This document shows, one piece after another, positions 28,480 through 38,372 of a stretch of 56,521 bases of DNA. The position numbers and the translations under genes were made by a program. Every line of letters begins with the position of its first letter. Positions within the stretch are counted from its first letter, which is position 1. Origin of the DNA: Elusimicrobiota bacterium (GTDB lineage Bacteria; Elusimicrobiota; Elusimicrobia; UBA1565; UBA9628). The notes below the pieces were generated by a model that did no database searches, was not told where the DNA came from, and saw only the letters and a program-made list of their open reading frames with translations. The stretch covers positions 1 to 56,521 of the forward strand of contig DAIDHS010000003.1 in NCBI GenBank assembly GCA_027451985.1, written 5' to 3'.

Positions 28480-31095
28480 ATGCCCACCACGACCGTCGAA
28501 AAAGATCATACGGATAAAACGAGCCCGGAGCGCCTCTCCCCTACCGTCCGCCCCGAGTCTTATGACCTGCGCCTGAGCGTCGACCCCGACGCCGGGACGT
28601 TTTCCGGGGAAGTCTCCATTGCGATCTGTCTTGAAAAAACCGCCGATCGGCTGGCGCTTCACGCGGCGGGATTGAACATTGCTCGGGCCGGCATAGGCCG
28701 CGAAGAAATCCCCCTTTCCTCCGTCCATCTCGACGCAACCTCCGAAACGGCGATCTTCCAGCTGCCGAAGCCCCTGCCGGCGGGCCCGGCCGTCTTGAAC
28801 GTTTCCTATTCCGGAACGCTCAACCGCAACCTGCGCGGGCTCTATCTCTCCACCGCCAAGCACGCCGGCAAAACCGAAAACTACGCTTTCACCCAGTTCG
28901 AACCGGCCGATGCGCGCCGCATGCTACCCTGTTTTGACGAACCGTCATTTAAATCCCGCTTCACGCTCACCGTCACCGCGCCCGCCAAGTACGCCGTCCT
29001 CTCCAACATGCCGGCCGAAAAAGAGGAAATAACGGGCGGCCTCAAGACCGTGCACTTCGGCCAAACGCCGCCGATGTCCACTTATTTGCTGGCAGTGGCC
29101 GTGGCGCGTCTGGCGTGCAAGAAAGGCCGCGTGGGCAAGACCGCGGTCGCCGTGTGGACTAGGCCCGAGGACTTAGACCAGGCGGATTTCGCCTTGGCCG
29201 CGGCCAAGGCCTCCCTCGCGCGCCTCAACGCCTATTTCGATTTGCCCTACGATCTGCCCAAAATGGACTTGGTGGCCGTACCCGATTTTGCCGCCGGAGC
29301 CATGGAGAACTGGGGCGCGATTTTCTTCCGCGACTCGGCCATCCTGGCCCACCCGAAGCTTTCCTCGGCCAAGGCGCGGCGCCGCGTCGCGGAAGTAGTG
29401 GCGCACGAAATCGTGCACCAGTGGTTCGGCGACCTGGTCACCATGGAGTGGTGGAACGACTTGTGGCTCAACGAGGCGTTCGCCACGTGGCTGGCCTACA
29501 AGGTCGTGGACGATTGGAAGCCCGGCTGGCGCATGTGGCAAAGCTTCGAGCGCGGCAAGCGGGGCGCCCTGGCCGTCGACGCCTTGAAGAATACGCGCCC
29601 CATCTCCTCCAAGGTCGAATCCGTCGCGCAGATCGAGGCGCAGTTCGACATGCTCACCTACGAAAAGGGCGGGGCGATTCTGCGCATGCTGGAAAACTTC
29701 CTGGGTGAAAAAACCTTCCGCGCGGGCTTGCGCCGCTACATCGCCAAGTACCGCTATAAAAATACCCAGGCCGCCGATTTATGGCGCGAACTGGAAAAGG
29801 CGTCCGGGCAGCCGGTGTCTAAAATCGCGGCGGATTGGCTCACCATTCCCGGCTATCCTCAAATCGAAGTTTCTCCGCTTTCCCCGGACAACCGCCGCCT
29901 GCGCCTGACCCAGCGCCGTTTTTACGCGGTAGGAAGCGGCGCCGCGCAAAACCCGGTCTGGAACGCCCCTTTGGTGGTCAAGGCCATGGAGGCTTCGGGA
30001 CCGCGGGAGCACCGCCTCAATCTTACTGCGGGACAAATGACGGTCTCGCTCCCTGGACGCGGAGCCGCCAAGTGGGTTTACCCCAACGCCGGGCAAACCG
30101 GCTTCCTGCGCTGCAAGCTCCATCCGGCGCTGCTCTCCGCCCTGGACGAAGCGGCCCTGCGCGCGCTCTCCCCCATCGAGCGTTCCGGGCTTCTCAGCGA
30201 TCTTTGGGCCCAAGCCCGCGCGGGACAGCTTCCCCTGTCCAATTTTTTGGACGCGCTCATTCTGCTGCGCCGCGACGGCTCGCGCATGGTGACGGAGGAT
30301 GTCGCCGGCTATTTGGGCGTTTTGAACGACCGGCTGGCCGGCGCGGAGGACAAGCCCCGCTTGGCGGCCATGGCTTCGGATATTTTTTCCGCGCGCTGGA
30401 AAACCCTGGGTTGGACTCCGGCTCGAGGAGAGGGCGACGAAAAGCGGCTCATCCGCGCGGCGGTTCTCTGGGCTCTCGGCGCCGTCGCCAAGGAACCCGA
30501 ACTTCTCTCCCAGCTAGGCGCCAAGGTCTCGGGCTATTTGCGCCGCCCCACAAGCCTTGATCCCGCCCTGGCCGGTCCCGTTCTCAATTTGGGCGCCCGC
30601 ACCGGCGGCCGGGAGCTCTTTGAACGGTATTTTTCCGCCCTCCAATCGGCCGGGACGCCGGAGTTGCGGGACAACCTTCTGCGCGCCCTGGCCGAATTCC
30701 AGGATCCCGCGCTGGCGCGCCGCCTGCTCGAAGCTTCTTTAGGCGAGCACGTGCGTGGACAGGACGCCTGGAAGCCCATCGGCATCCTGCTGGGCAATTC
30801 TGAGGTCCAAGGCGCGGCCTGGAGCTTCATCAAGACCCACTGGGCGGACATCCGCCGCAAGATCGGCGATCATGCTTGCCGGAGGGTGATCGAGGAGCTT
30901 TCCAATTTGTGGCGGCGGGAATGGCTCGAGGACGTCCGCTCGTTCTTCTCCCGTCCCGAAAACCGCGTGGACATGGCCCAACGGGCCCTGGATCAAAGCC
31001 TCGAATGGATCGAACTCGGCATCGGCTTTAAGGAGTCCCAATCCGAGAACTTGTCCCGGTGGCTCGCGGGACGACCGGTCCGCGATACGCGCTAA
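28480..31095 (+). CDS. M1-family zinc aminopeptidase
   Basis: An 871-residue aminopeptidase of the APN/ERAP-like M1 branch that removes N-terminal residues from peptides. It has the N-terminal beta-saddle with QFEPADARRMLPCFDEP, the exopeptidase motif GAMENWG (near residue 272), and the zinc site HEIVH (His309, Glu310, His313) followed 18 residues later by Glu332 in LNEAFATWLAY. The C-terminal part, from about 530, is an ERAP1_C-like helical domain. No signal peptide is seen, so it is probably cytoplasmic. The gene starts 4 bp after the exported repeat protein gene, implying co-transcription. Symbol not given because the branch differs from E. coli PepN. Confidence 0.94.
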   Translation: MPTTTVEKDHTDKTSPERLSPTVRPESYDLRLSVDPDAGTFSGEVSIAICLEKTADRLALHAAGLNIARAGIGREEIPLSSVHLDATSETAIFQLPKPLPAGPAVLNVSYSGTLNRNLRGLYLSTAKHAGKTENYAFTQFEPADARRMLPCFDEPSFKSRFTLTVTAPAKYAVLSNMPAEKEEITGGLKTVHFGQTPPMSTYLLAVAVARLACKKGRVGKTAVAVWTRPEDLDQADFALAAAKASLARLNAYFDLPYDLPKMDLVAVPDFAAGAMENWGAIFFRDSAILAHPKLSSAKARRRVAEVVAHEIVHQWFGDLVTMEWWNDLWLNEAFATWLAYKVVDDWKPGWRMWQSFERGKRGALAVDALKNTRPISSKVESVAQIEAQFDMLTYEKGGAILRMLENFLGEKTFRAGLRRYIAKYRYKNTQAADLWRELEKASGQPVSKIAADWLTIPGYPQIEVSPLSPDNRRLRLTQRRFYAVGSGAAQNPVWNAPLVVKAMEASGPREHRLNLTAGQMTVSLPGRGAAKWVYPNAGQTGFLRCKLHPALLSALDEAALRALSPIERSGLLSDLWAQARAGQLPLSNFLDALILLRRDGSRMVTEDVAGYLGVLNDRLAGAEDKPRLAAMASDIFSARWKTLGWTPARGEGDEKRLIRAAVLWALGAVAKEPELLSQLGAKVSGYLRRPTSLDPALAGPVLNLGARTGGRELFERYFSALQSAGTPELRDNLLRALAEFQDPALARRLLEASLGEHVRGQDAWKPIGILLGNSEVQGAAWSFIKTHWADIRRKIGDHACRRVIEELSNLWRREWLEDVRSFFSRPENRVDMAQRALDQSLEWIELGIGFKESQSENLSRWLAGRPVRDTR

Positions 31096-31104
31096 CCCGC
31101 TAAT

Positions 31105-31131
31105 TTCGCCGCGGAATTTCCTCGCGGCGAA
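31105..31131. terminator. Hairpin between convergent genes, possible bidirectional terminator
   Basis: Perfect 9-bp inverted repeat TTCGCCGCG (31105-31113) / CGCGGCGAA (31123-31131) with a 9-nt loop, in the 71-bp gap between the aminopeptidase and subtilisin-like genes. No uridine tract follows on either strand, so intrinsic termination would be weak; Rho could contribute. Confidence 0.45.
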
Positions 31132-31166
31132 CCCTGCCTTAAGCTCCCCAAAGTGCGAACGCGCTC

Positions 31167-33536
31167 TTACGCGCGGCAGCCGGACATCAGCCGTACGAAT
31201 GCTTCGACGGCTTTTTCCGCGCTATCGAGCACTGGAAGCCGGGCGACCATGCGGGCGGCCGCACGCAGCGCCTGCTTGGCCGCAGGAACCGCTCGCGCGT
31301 TGGACGTCTCGATGCCGCTGCCTTGCGCGGCCTGGACCATCAGCGCCGCGAGGCCGGAGACGTGGGGCGCGGCCGGGGAGGTGCCGGAGACATCCGTGTA
31401 AGGAACCGCTTCCTGGGCATAAACTTCCTTGGGCAGGCGCGCCGCGGCTTTGATGTTGACCCCGAAGGCGTAGATGTCCGGCTTATCCTGAAGGGAATAA
31501 TCGGCAGGATTCATGGCCTGGCCCGCGGAGGAGAAAAACGCCTTGTTGCCGTGGTAATCCGTCGCGCCCACGGTGATGGCGTCGGGCGCCGTACCCGGCG
31601 TTCTCAACTGGAAATTGCCCGGCATATCGAAGCCGTCGTTGCCGGCCGAGACGACGACCAGGATGCCGTCTTTGGCGAACTCGGCGACTTTCTGGGTCAG
31701 CGGATCGTTGGCCAAACCCATGGGAAAGCCCAAGCTGAGACTGATGATTTGGGCGCCGTTCGCCTTGGCCCGATCCATGGCCTTGAGGACGGCCTCGTAG
31801 GTCTCGTTCTCGCTCAGGCGCACGCCCGGAAGTTGGGCGTTTGAAAGCGCCTGATAGGACTGGATTTCCGCGTCCGGCGCGATGGCGTGGATGATGTCTG
31901 CCATGGGCGTGCCGTGTGCGCCCTTGGTAAACCACCCGCGGTCGCGCGTAAGGTTTTCGCTGTGGGATTTCACCCCGGAAAAATCAGGATGCTCGAAGTC
32001 CACGCCGTTGTCGATGACGGCGACCTTGATGCCCCGGCCCGTGAGTCCCTTGGTCCAGAGCCTGTGCACGCCGAGACGGTAAAGGCTTTCACCCAGGGGG
32101 AACGAGCGGACAACGGCCTTGATGACCTCTTCCTCGGTCTGGCTCTTCTGCAGCTCCTCCAAAATGGGGAGCAGTTGCCGGTGTTGGACGCCGGGAGTCA
32201 TCGGGCCGGCGCCCAAATCCACGGGAAGCCCGGTAGCGCCGGACAGCGCTTCAATCAAGCCACGCAGGCTGGAAATCTCCTCCTGGGAGGCGCTCGCGTG
32301 GAGGGCGGCATTGTAGCGTCCAACGGTCTGCTTTAGGAGATTCATGAGGATGTCCGAGGGATGCTTGCTTCCCGGCCGCACGCCCAGGCCAAAAGGCTTA
32401 TCGCCGGACTCGGGCTCCGATTCAAGCGCTTCTTTGGCCTTATTCATGAATGCGTCGCGCCACTCAGGATAGGCGTAACCCTCGGAAATGAGGCCCATGC
32501 GGCGGAGTTTTTGGAAATCCTCCGAACTGGGGTCCATCACGTATTTGCGGCCCTCCGCCAGCAGGCGGATGGCCTCATGAAGCTGGCCCTGGGTGATGCG
32601 GGAAAGCGCCGCGGGATCCCGCGAAACCAGCGGCGAGAGAATCTTATGCAGCGCCACGCCTAAATCTGTCGGCATGCCGTTCATGCGGTAAAGATTGGAA
32701 TAGCGTAGCCCAGCCTGTGCCCCAAGATTCACGGAAATTTTGTTGGGAACGCCCCAGCCCTCAAGCTCGCGGCCAACGGTCAAACGCTCTTGAATTTTGC
32801 GCATTACGGCCGCCCGCGCGATCTCTTCCATGCGCTGATGAACCAGGCGATGCTCCTGATCGTTGACGCGAGAGATATCCTGGAGCTTTTTTGCGAAGCG
32901 CTCAATAGCTTTCTGGGCGGCCTCCAAATTGTTTTTTTCCACTGCAGGAATCGCGCCGGAGGCAAGCTTTGCCTCGATAGCGGAAATCGGTTCGGGCGCT
33001 CCGTTGATGGTCACCGCGATCACATAGAGCACGCCCCGATCGGTTTGCCGGCCCAGAAGCTCAAGACCAAAGATTCCGGCCCTGAAAGCGGAAATTTCCC
33101 GTTGAAGTTCCTTGATTCGGCCCTCGGCCCGCTCCTCGTAATCTTGATGCATCCTGCGGGCTTCTTCGCCGACGCCCGTTTCATCCGCTCCGGCAGGAGC
33201 CTCTGGAGCCGCCTCTTCGGCCAACGGCGCCGCAACAAGTCCGTTCGCTGAAATCGCGGCTGAGGCCGGCGCCTGGGTGTGGCGGGGCAACGCCGCGGAT
33301 AGCGGGGAGGAAAATTCGGCGCCAAGGCCCGCGATGGGGGCCAAGCCGCGGAAGCCGGAATCAAGAGCGGGGAGAGACTCCATGCCTGCGGAGCCGGAGG
33401 CCGGCCCGGCCTGCACTGCGGTCACATCTGAAAATCCTGCGTCAATCGCTGAAACTTCTCCGCTCCAGGCCAGCGCCGGCGCCGCCATAAAAACGGCCAA
33501 GAATACGGCCATCGCTTTGCGACCGATTTCTTTCAT
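31167..33536 (-). CDS. Exported subtilisin-like serine protease (S8) with large N-terminal domain
   Basis: A 789-residue exported protease. Residues 1-23 form a signal peptide; 24-125 an Ala/Pro-rich tract with SLPALDSG; 130-200 a charged coiled-coil-like stretch; 200-490 an uncharacterised helical region. The S8 domain covers about 495-765: Asp509 (AVIDNGVDFEHPDF), His541 (GAHGTPMADII), oxyanion Asn in VSAGNDG, Ser720 (SGTSPAAPHVSG). The long N-terminal part may act as prodomain/inhibitor or recognition module. ATG 33536 is chosen because AAAGGA precedes it by about 8 nt; an upstream TTG overlaps that site. Transcribed from a dyad-module promoter. Confidence 0.92.
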   Translation of the reverse strand: MKEIGRKAMAVFLAVFMAAPALAWSGEVSAIDAGFSDVTAVQAGPASGSAGMESLPALDSGFRGLAPIAGLGAEFSSPLSAALPRHTQAPASAAISANGLVAAPLAEEAAPEAPAGADETGVGEEARRMHQDYEERAEGRIKELQREISAFRAGIFGLELLGRQTDRGVLYVIAVTINGAPEPISAIEAKLASGAIPAVEKNNLEAAQKAIERFAKKLQDISRVNDQEHRLVHQRMEEIARAAVMRKIQERLTVGRELEGWGVPNKISVNLGAQAGLRYSNLYRMNGMPTDLGVALHKILSPLVSRDPAALSRITQGQLHEAIRLLAEGRKYVMDPSSEDFQKLRRMGLISEGYAYPEWRDAFMNKAKEALESEPESGDKPFGLGVRPGSKHPSDILMNLLKQTVGRYNAALHASASQEEISSLRGLIEALSGATGLPVDLGAGPMTPGVQHRQLLPILEELQKSQTEEEVIKAVVRSFPLGESLYRLGVHRLWTKGLTGRGIKVAVIDNGVDFEHPDFSGVKSHSENLTRDRGWFTKGAHGTPMADIIHAIAPDAEIQSYQALSNAQLPGVRLSENETYEAVLKAMDRAKANGAQIISLSLGFPMGLANDPLTQKVAEFAKDGILVVVSAGNDGFDMPGNFQLRTPGTAPDAITVGATDYHGNKAFFSSAGQAMNPADYSLQDKPDIYAFGVNIKAAARLPKEVYAQEAVPYTDVSGTSPAAPHVSGLAALMVQAAQGSGIETSNARAVPAAKQALRAAARMVARLPVLDSAEKAVEAFVRLMSGCRA

Positions 33537-33591
33537 CGTCGTTTCCTTTCTCCGCAATTTTTCGCGAGTATAAAACCGCGCTTATTTTTGA

Positions 33592-33634
33592 AGTATAGGG
33601 AAATGCGTCCTGGCCCCGTTGGGTCTATCGGACC
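33592..33634 (-). promoter_or_regulatory. Dyad-module promoter of the subtilisin-like protease
   Basis: Minus strand: GGTCC-GATA-GACCC (33634-33621), 23-bp spacer, -10 TATACT (33597-33592). The right half-site is perfect; the left is shifted by one base. No -35 hexamer at the usual distance. Leader about 49 nt with a ribosome site. Confidence 0.65.
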
Positions 33635-33789
33635 GGCTAAGGCGAGAAAAATGGCCCAGGCCGGATCAGGTCTTAAGTCCCATAATCCCCGGATTAAAGC
33701 CGGTGGACTTCTGGGAAGATCCGCTCAGGCGACTCCGCAGGACCCGCGGACGAAGGCACGGAGCAGCGCGCCCATTGGGAATAGAGACG

Positions 33790-33815
33790 CTTCGGCGGAA
33801 GTGGCTGCCGAAGCC
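33790..33815 (-). terminator. Hairpin downstream of rho
   Basis: Perfect 8-bp inverted repeat GCTTCGGC / GCCGAAGC with a 10-nt loop, 50 bp past the rho stop on the minus strand, followed by a moderately T-rich GTCTCTATTCC. Possible end of the trxA-rho operon. The rest of 33635-33864 shows no gene. Confidence 0.4.
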
Positions 33816-33864
33816 ACACAAAACTCGCCGAGTCTCGCCGCGCGCGCAATTTTCCAGGCACGGT

Positions 33865-35196
33865 TCATGAGAGGTTCGAGAGTTCCATGGACTTCAAGAA
33901 ATCCTTGTTGGATTTGGTGCTCAAGATCTTGTCGCGCAACAGATCCATGGCTTCCACGGAGGATAGCGGCGCCAAGACTTTGCGCAGGATCCACATCTTG
34001 TTGATCTCGTCCTCGGACAAAAGCAGTTCCTCCTTGCGCGTACCGGAGCGGTTGATCTCGAAGGCCGGGAACATGCGGCGGTCGGCCAGCTTGCGATCGA
34101 GGTAGACCTCGCTGTTGCCGGTGCCTTTGAATTCCTCGAAGATGACCTCGTCCATGCGGCTCCCCGTGTCGACGAGTGAAGTCGCGATGATAGTCAGCGA
34201 TCCCCCCTCCTCGATGTTGCGTGCCGCGCCAAGAAAGCGCTTGGGGCGCTGCAAAGAGGTCGCTTCCAACCCGCCTGAGAGTACGCGACCGGTCGACGGC
34301 GCCATGGTGTTGTAGGCGCGGGCCAGACGCGTGATGGAGTCAAGCAGGATGACCACATCCTTGCCCATCTCGACCTTGCGCTTGGCTTTTTCCAGCACCA
34401 TTTCAGCGACTTGGATGTGCCGGTCGGCGGGCTCGTCAAAAGTGGAAGCCACGACCTCGCCCTTGATGGAGCGCTGCATGTCGGTCACCTCTTCCGGACG
34501 CTCGTCGATGAGCAACACCATGATGATGGCGTCCTTGTGGTTGGCCGCGATCGCGTTGGCGATCTTCTGCAAAATGACGGTCTTGCCGGTTTTGGGCGCG
34601 GCCACAATGAGGCCGCGCTGCCCTTTGCCGATGGGCGCGATAAGGTCCATGAGCCGGGTCGTGAGCTCCATCCGTTCGGTCTCAAGCGTGTAGCGCTTGT
34701 CCGGATGCAGGGGCGTCAAGTTGTCGAAGAATGGCCGGTCCTTGACCGCCTCGGCATCGATGCCGTTGATCTTCTTGACCTGCAGAAGCGCGAAAAAACG
34801 CTCGCCGTCCTTGGGCGGGCGCACGAACCCCGCGACCGTGTCGCCCTTGCGCAGGCCGAACTTCTTGATTTGAGAAGGAGAGATATAAATGTCGTCCGGG
34901 CCAGGAAGGTAGTTATACTCCTGGGAACGTAGAAAGCCGAAGCCGTCCGGAAGAATCTCCAGGACGCCCTCATCGTAAATCATGCCGTTGGCCTTCAGCT
35001 GCCCCTCCAAGATGCGGGCAATAATCTCCTGCTTGCGCAGGCCAGAGACGCCTTCGAGCTTCAGGTCCTGCGCCATGGCCGAGAGTTGCGCCATGGTCAT
35101 CTTGGAGAGTTGCGAGACATCCATCTGCCGGGCGGTCTCCGCAGTCGCGGGCGCCGGCGCGGCCATCTGCGGCTGGTTCTGGGTCGTGCTATCCAT
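33865..35196 (-). CDS. rho: Transcription termination factor Rho
   Basis: A 443-residue hexameric RNA helicase/ATPase that terminates transcription. Residues about 28-75 form the Rho N-terminal helical domain ([30 protein letters not shown]), 75-150 the RNA-binding cold-shock-like domain ([15 protein letters not shown]...[11 protein letters not shown]), then the ATPase with P-loop [12 protein letters not shown], Walker [17 protein letters not shown] and the Q/R-loop region ([11 protein letters not shown]). ATG 35196 has AGGAGA upstream; a longer frame from 35358 overlaps coaE and is rejected. Last gene of the trxA-polA-coaE-rho cluster. Presence of Rho fits the scarcity of strong intrinsic terminators here. 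Confidence 0.98.
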   Translation of the reverse strand: MDSTTQNQPQMAAPAPATAETARQMDVSQLSKMTMAQLSAMAQDLKLEGVSGLRKQEIIARILEGQLKANGMIYDEGVLEILPDGFGFLRSQEYNYLPGPDDIYISPSQIKKFGLRKGDTVAGFVRPPKDGERFFALLQVKKINGIDAEAVKDRPFFDNLTPLHPDKRYTLETERMELTTRLMDLIAPIGKGQRGLIVAAPKTGKTVILQKIANAIAANHKDAIIMVLLIDERPEEVTDMQRSIKGEVVASTFDEPADRHIQVAEMVLEKAKRKVEMGKDVVILLDSITRLARAYNTMAPSTGRVLSGGLEATSLQRPKRFLGAARNIEEGGSLTIIATSLVDTGSRMDEVIFEEFKGTGNSEVYLDRKLADRRMFPAFEINRSGTRKEELLLSEDEINKMWILRKVLAPLSSVEAMDLLRDKILSTKSNKDFLKSMELSNLS

Positions 35197-35213
35197 AAGG
35201 TTTCGTCTCCTGT

Positions 35214-35840
35214 CTATCGCGAACGACGCCAGCCGCCTGCGGCGGCGATGAGCGCCATGGCCTTGTAATGCTCCCGAACGGCCGTTAAAAATCTTTTCCG
35301 GCTCCCGGTGTTGACGATAACGACGTCGGCCAAGGCGGCCTTGCGCGTCTCGGGCCACTGGGCCGACATGCGGCTTTGCGCTTGGCGGCGGCTCAGGCCG
35401 TCCCGGCGCATGATGCGCTCCGCGCGCAAGGAGGCAGGCGCGCTCACGAACACCGCGGCGTCAAAGCGCCTCTGGTGCCCGCCCTCGAAAAGCAGAGGAA
35501 CATCCGCCACGACTACCGCGCCCGGATGGGCCGCGTCAATCCGGCGTTCCATTTCGCGCAAAATTTTCGGGTGCGTGATGCGCTCCAGGCGGCGCCTAAG
35601 CCGCAGCGAGGAGAAAACCATCGCCGAGAGCTTCCGGCGATCCAGGCGCGCGCCCTCGCCGAGGACGGATGCCCCGAATACGGCCACGATTTCCCGGTAC
35701 GCGGGCCGTCCCGGCCGGACCACGGCCCGAGCGACCGCATCGGAAGAAATGGTTTCCGCCCCCAAACGGGCGAACTCGCGCAGAGCCAGGCTCTTCCCCG
35801 CTCCCGTTCCTCCGGTCAATCCAATCCGCAAAGCTCGCAT
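35214..35840 (-). CDS. coaE: Dephospho-CoA kinase
   Basis: A 208-residue kinase for the final step of coenzyme A synthesis. P-loop GGTGAGKS at residues 10-17, the [13 protein letters not shown] substrate region, [13 protein letters not shown], and [13 protein letters not shown] are standard CoaE blocks. The ATG at 35840 follows the rhomboid stop by 28 bp; rho starts 17 bp after its end. The polA-coaE-rho gene order is common in bacteria. Confidence 0.96.
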   Translation of the reverse strand: MRALRIGLTGGTGAGKSLALREFARLGAETISSDAVARAVVRPGRPAYREIVAVFGASVLGEGARLDRRKLSAMVFSSLRLRRRLERITHPKILREMERRIDAAHPGAVVVADVPLLFEGGHQRRFDAAVFVSAPASLRAERIMRRDGLSRRQAQSRMSAQWPETRKAALADVVIVNTGSRKRFLTAVREHYKAMALIAAAGGWRRSR

Positions 35841-35868
35841 GAGAATCTTAATTTTTTCTTAGCCGCTC

Positions 35869-36711
35869 TTAATGGTTGGTTTTGTCGGAATAGCGCCTCA
35901 TGATTTCCCGCTCGTCTTCCGTCAAGGACTCAAGTCCGTTGGTCAAAATTTTATCGAGAATCCGGTCCACGTCGTCCATGGAGGCCGCCTCCGGCGGACG
36001 CTTCGCGGCCTGGTGAGAAGACGCCGTCTTCGTCTGCGGCGGCGCGGAGCGCTTGAAGCGGATAAGAGGATCCCCGCGGTTCACCCCCAAGGCCGCCTTC
36101 GCCTTGATCTTCCAGATCCACCACCAGCGCAGGTAGACGTAGCCCGTAATCATGCCGCCCAGATGGGCGAAATTGGCGATGCCCGGCGTGGCGCCGGTCG
36201 CCCCGAAATAAAACTCCAGGATGCCGAAAAGCACCGCCATGTGGCTCGCCTTGATGGGGAAAAAAAACCATAAGTAGACCACGGCGTCCGGATAGAGCAT
36301 GGCGAAGGCCACCAGAAGCCCATAGATGGGCCCCGAGGCGCCGATGACGGGCACGACCGAGTGCGGGCTCATCGCCAGACTGGCCGCGGCCGCGCCCAAG
36401 CCGCAAATGAAGTAAAACTTCAGGAACTCGCGGCTTCCCCATTGAGACTCAACCGGCACGCCGAACATCCACAGCGCGAACATGTTGAAAAGCAGATGCC
36501 AAATGCCGCCGTGGATGAACAAATACGTGACCGGCTGCCACAGCCAGTGATCCTGCAGCACGCGCGCGGGGACCAGGCCGAAGAGGGTATAAAACTGCGG
36601 GCCGACCAACTGCGTCAGGAGGAAAACCGCCACGTTGGCGATGATGAGCCCCTTGACCGCGGGCGGCATGCCGCGAAAATCGATGGGAGCGTGCTCGAAG
36701 ACCCGCGTCAT
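35869..36711 (-). CDS. Rhomboid-family intramembrane serine protease
   Basis: A 280-residue inner-membrane protease with six transmembrane helices in residues 15-205. The dyad is Ser126 in GASGPIYG and His183 in FAHLGGM; the helix-2 motif HLLFN (His72, Asn76) is also kept, so it should be active. The C-terminal 75 residues are cytoplasmic and end in a short conserved helical segment (DDVDRILDKILTNGLESLTEDEREIM), often found in bacterial rhomboids. Its ATG overlaps the polA stop by 4 bp, so translation is likely coupled. Substrates unknown; exported or membrane proteins encoded nearby are only possibilities. Confidence 0.93.
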   Translation of the reverse strand: MTRVFEHAPIDFRGMPPAVKGLIIANVAVFLLTQLVGPQFYTLFGLVPARVLQDHWLWQPVTYLFIHGGIWHLLFNMFALWMFGVPVESQWGSREFLKFYFICGLGAAAASLAMSPHSVVPVIGASGPIYGLLVAFAMLYPDAVVYLWFFFPIKASHMAVLFGILEFYFGATGATPGIANFAHLGGMITGYVYLRWWWIWKIKAKAALGVNRGDPLIRFKRSAPPQTKTASSHQAAKRPPEAASMDDVDRILDKILTNGLESLTEDEREIMRRYSDKTNH

Positions 36712-38372
36712 GCCTTCAAAGTCTCCATGTCACGCCAATTGGGGCCGGCCTTCACGTCCACGACCAGCGGCACGTCGAGCTTGGCCGCGCCTTCCATGAT
36801 TTTGCGCATCTTGCCCGCGAAGGCCGGGGCTCCGGCCTCGGGCGCCTCGAACAAAAGCTCATCGTGAATCTGCAGGATCATGCGCGCCTTGCCGTCCATG
36901 CGCTCAAGTTCCCTGCTCACGGCCAGCATGGCCAGCTTGATGATGTCGGCCGAACCGCCTTGAATGGGCGTGTTGCGTGCGGCACGCTCTCCGAACTGGC
37001 GTACGGCCGCGTTCTTGGCCGAAAGCTCCGGGATGCGGCGCAGCCGGCCCAGGAACGTGCGCACGGCGCCGGCTTTCTTGGCTTCCTCCTGGTTTTTCTC
37101 GAACCAGCGCGACACGCCGGAGTAACGCTCGAAATAGCGCTTGATGATGTCTGCGGCCTCCGCCTGGGGGATGCCCAGTTGGCCGGCCAAGCCGAAGGCC
37201 GTTTGGCCGTAGACGATGCCGAAATTGACCGCCTTGGCCTTGCGCCGCATGTCCGCGTCGACTTTCTCCGGAAGGACGTGAAACACCTCACAAGCCGTGC
37301 GCAGGTGGACGTCTTCCCCGCGGGAAAAAGAGTCCCTCAAGACCTCGTCCCCGGAGACGTGCGCCAGCACGCGCAGGTCGATTTGCGAATAGTCGGCCGA
37401 GACCAGCAGCCAACCCTTGGGCGCCACGAAGGCGCGGCGGATCTTCTGGCCGGACTCGGAGCGGATGGGGATGTTCTGGAGGTTGGGATTGAGGCTGGAA
37501 AGCCGCCCCGTTTCCGCGCCGGTCTGATCGAAGGTCGTGTGGACGCGCCCGGTCTTGGGATCCAGGCGCTGCAAAAGGCCCTCGACGTAGGTCGACTGGA
37601 GCTTGGCGAGCTCCCTATAGTTCAGGATTTTTTCCGCGATGGGGTGGCGTGCGGCCAGGACTTTAAGCGTCTCTTCGTCTGTTGAGCGCCCACCCTTGCT
37701 GGTTTTGTGCACTTCCGGCAGCTGCAGCTTGTCGAAGAGAAGGGCCGCGAGCTGCTTGGGGGAATTGACGTTGATGGGAAAGCCGGCCATGGCGTCTAAT
37801 TCCGCCTGCAGATCCGCGATGGCGGAGGAAAACTCCCGGCTTAAGCGGCGCAAGTAGGTCTCGTCCACCGCGACGCCCGCTTTTTCCATGCCGCGCAGAA
37901 CGCGAACCAGAGGCAGTTCCATGTCCCGGTAAAGATCCAGCACGCCCGCATCCTTCATGCGGCTTTCCAGAGCGGCGCGCTCAGACAAGGCTCGGACCGT
38001 CTTGCGCACAAGGGCCGCGGCCGCGTCTTCTCCCACGACGGGTTTTTCTCGGGGAAGATTCAGGCAGTACGCGGCCAGGCGCGCGTCGAACATGGGTTCG
38101 GCCAAGTCCAAGTCCAGCCTCTCCAGAGAGGAAAGCGTCTCCTTAATATCGTGCCCGCACTTGACGGCGCGTCCGCCCAGAAGGGCCGCGAGCGCCTTGC
38201 GGTGGGCGCGGGACTGCCCACCGTCCAACAGGCAGGTTCCCTTGCCTTCGGCGCCCAGGGCCAAAAGCGGATCCTCCGGCCGGATTGCGCCGACCGCGAT
38301 ATTGGCTGCGCGCGCCAAGACGCGTTCCAAATCCGCGAATTCTGCCAACGCGGGAGCGGGTGGATCATCCAC
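36708..38372 (-). CDS. polA: DNA polymerase I, Klenow-like part (separate gene)
   Basis: A 554-residue family A polymerase without a 5'-nuclease domain. Residues 1-150 are a degenerate 3'-5' exonuclease domain: the DxE of motif Exo I is missing, so proofreading is probably absent. The polymerase part holds motif A (SADYSQIDLRVLAH), motif B (RRKAKAVNFGIVYGQTAFGLA) and motif C (QIHDELLFE), all with catalytic residues intact. The frame begins at a GTG (38372) that overlaps the stop of the 5'-nuclease gene by 8 bp (GTGGATGA). The break falls exactly at the domain junction, so this is either a true split gene with coupled translation or a +1 frameshift. Confidence 0.93.
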   Translation of the reverse strand: MDDPPAPALAEFADLERVLARAANIAVGAIRPEDPLLALGAEGKGTCLLDGGQSRAHRKALAALLGGRAVKCGHDIKETLSSLERLDLDLAEPMFDARLAAYCLNLPREKPVVGEDAAAALVRKTVRALSERAALESRMKDAGVLDLYRDMELPLVRVLRGMEKAGVAVDETYLRRLSREFSSAIADLQAELDAMAGFPINVNSPKQLAALLFDKLQLPEVHKTSKGGRSTDEETLKVLAARHPIAEKILNYRELAKLQSTYVEGLLQRLDPKTGRVHTTFDQTGAETGRLSSLNPNLQNIPIRSESGQKIRRAFVAPKGWLLVSADYSQIDLRVLAHVSGDEVLRDSFSRGEDVHLRTACEVFHVLPEKVDADMRRKAKAVNFGIVYGQTAFGLAGQLGIPQAEAADIIKRYFERYSGVSRWFEKNQEEAKKAGAVRTFLGRLRRIPELSAKNAAVRQFGERAARNTPIQGGSADIIKLAMLAVSRELERMDGKARMILQIHDELLFEAPEAGAPAFAGKMRKIMEGAAKLDVPLVVDVKAGPNWRDMETLKA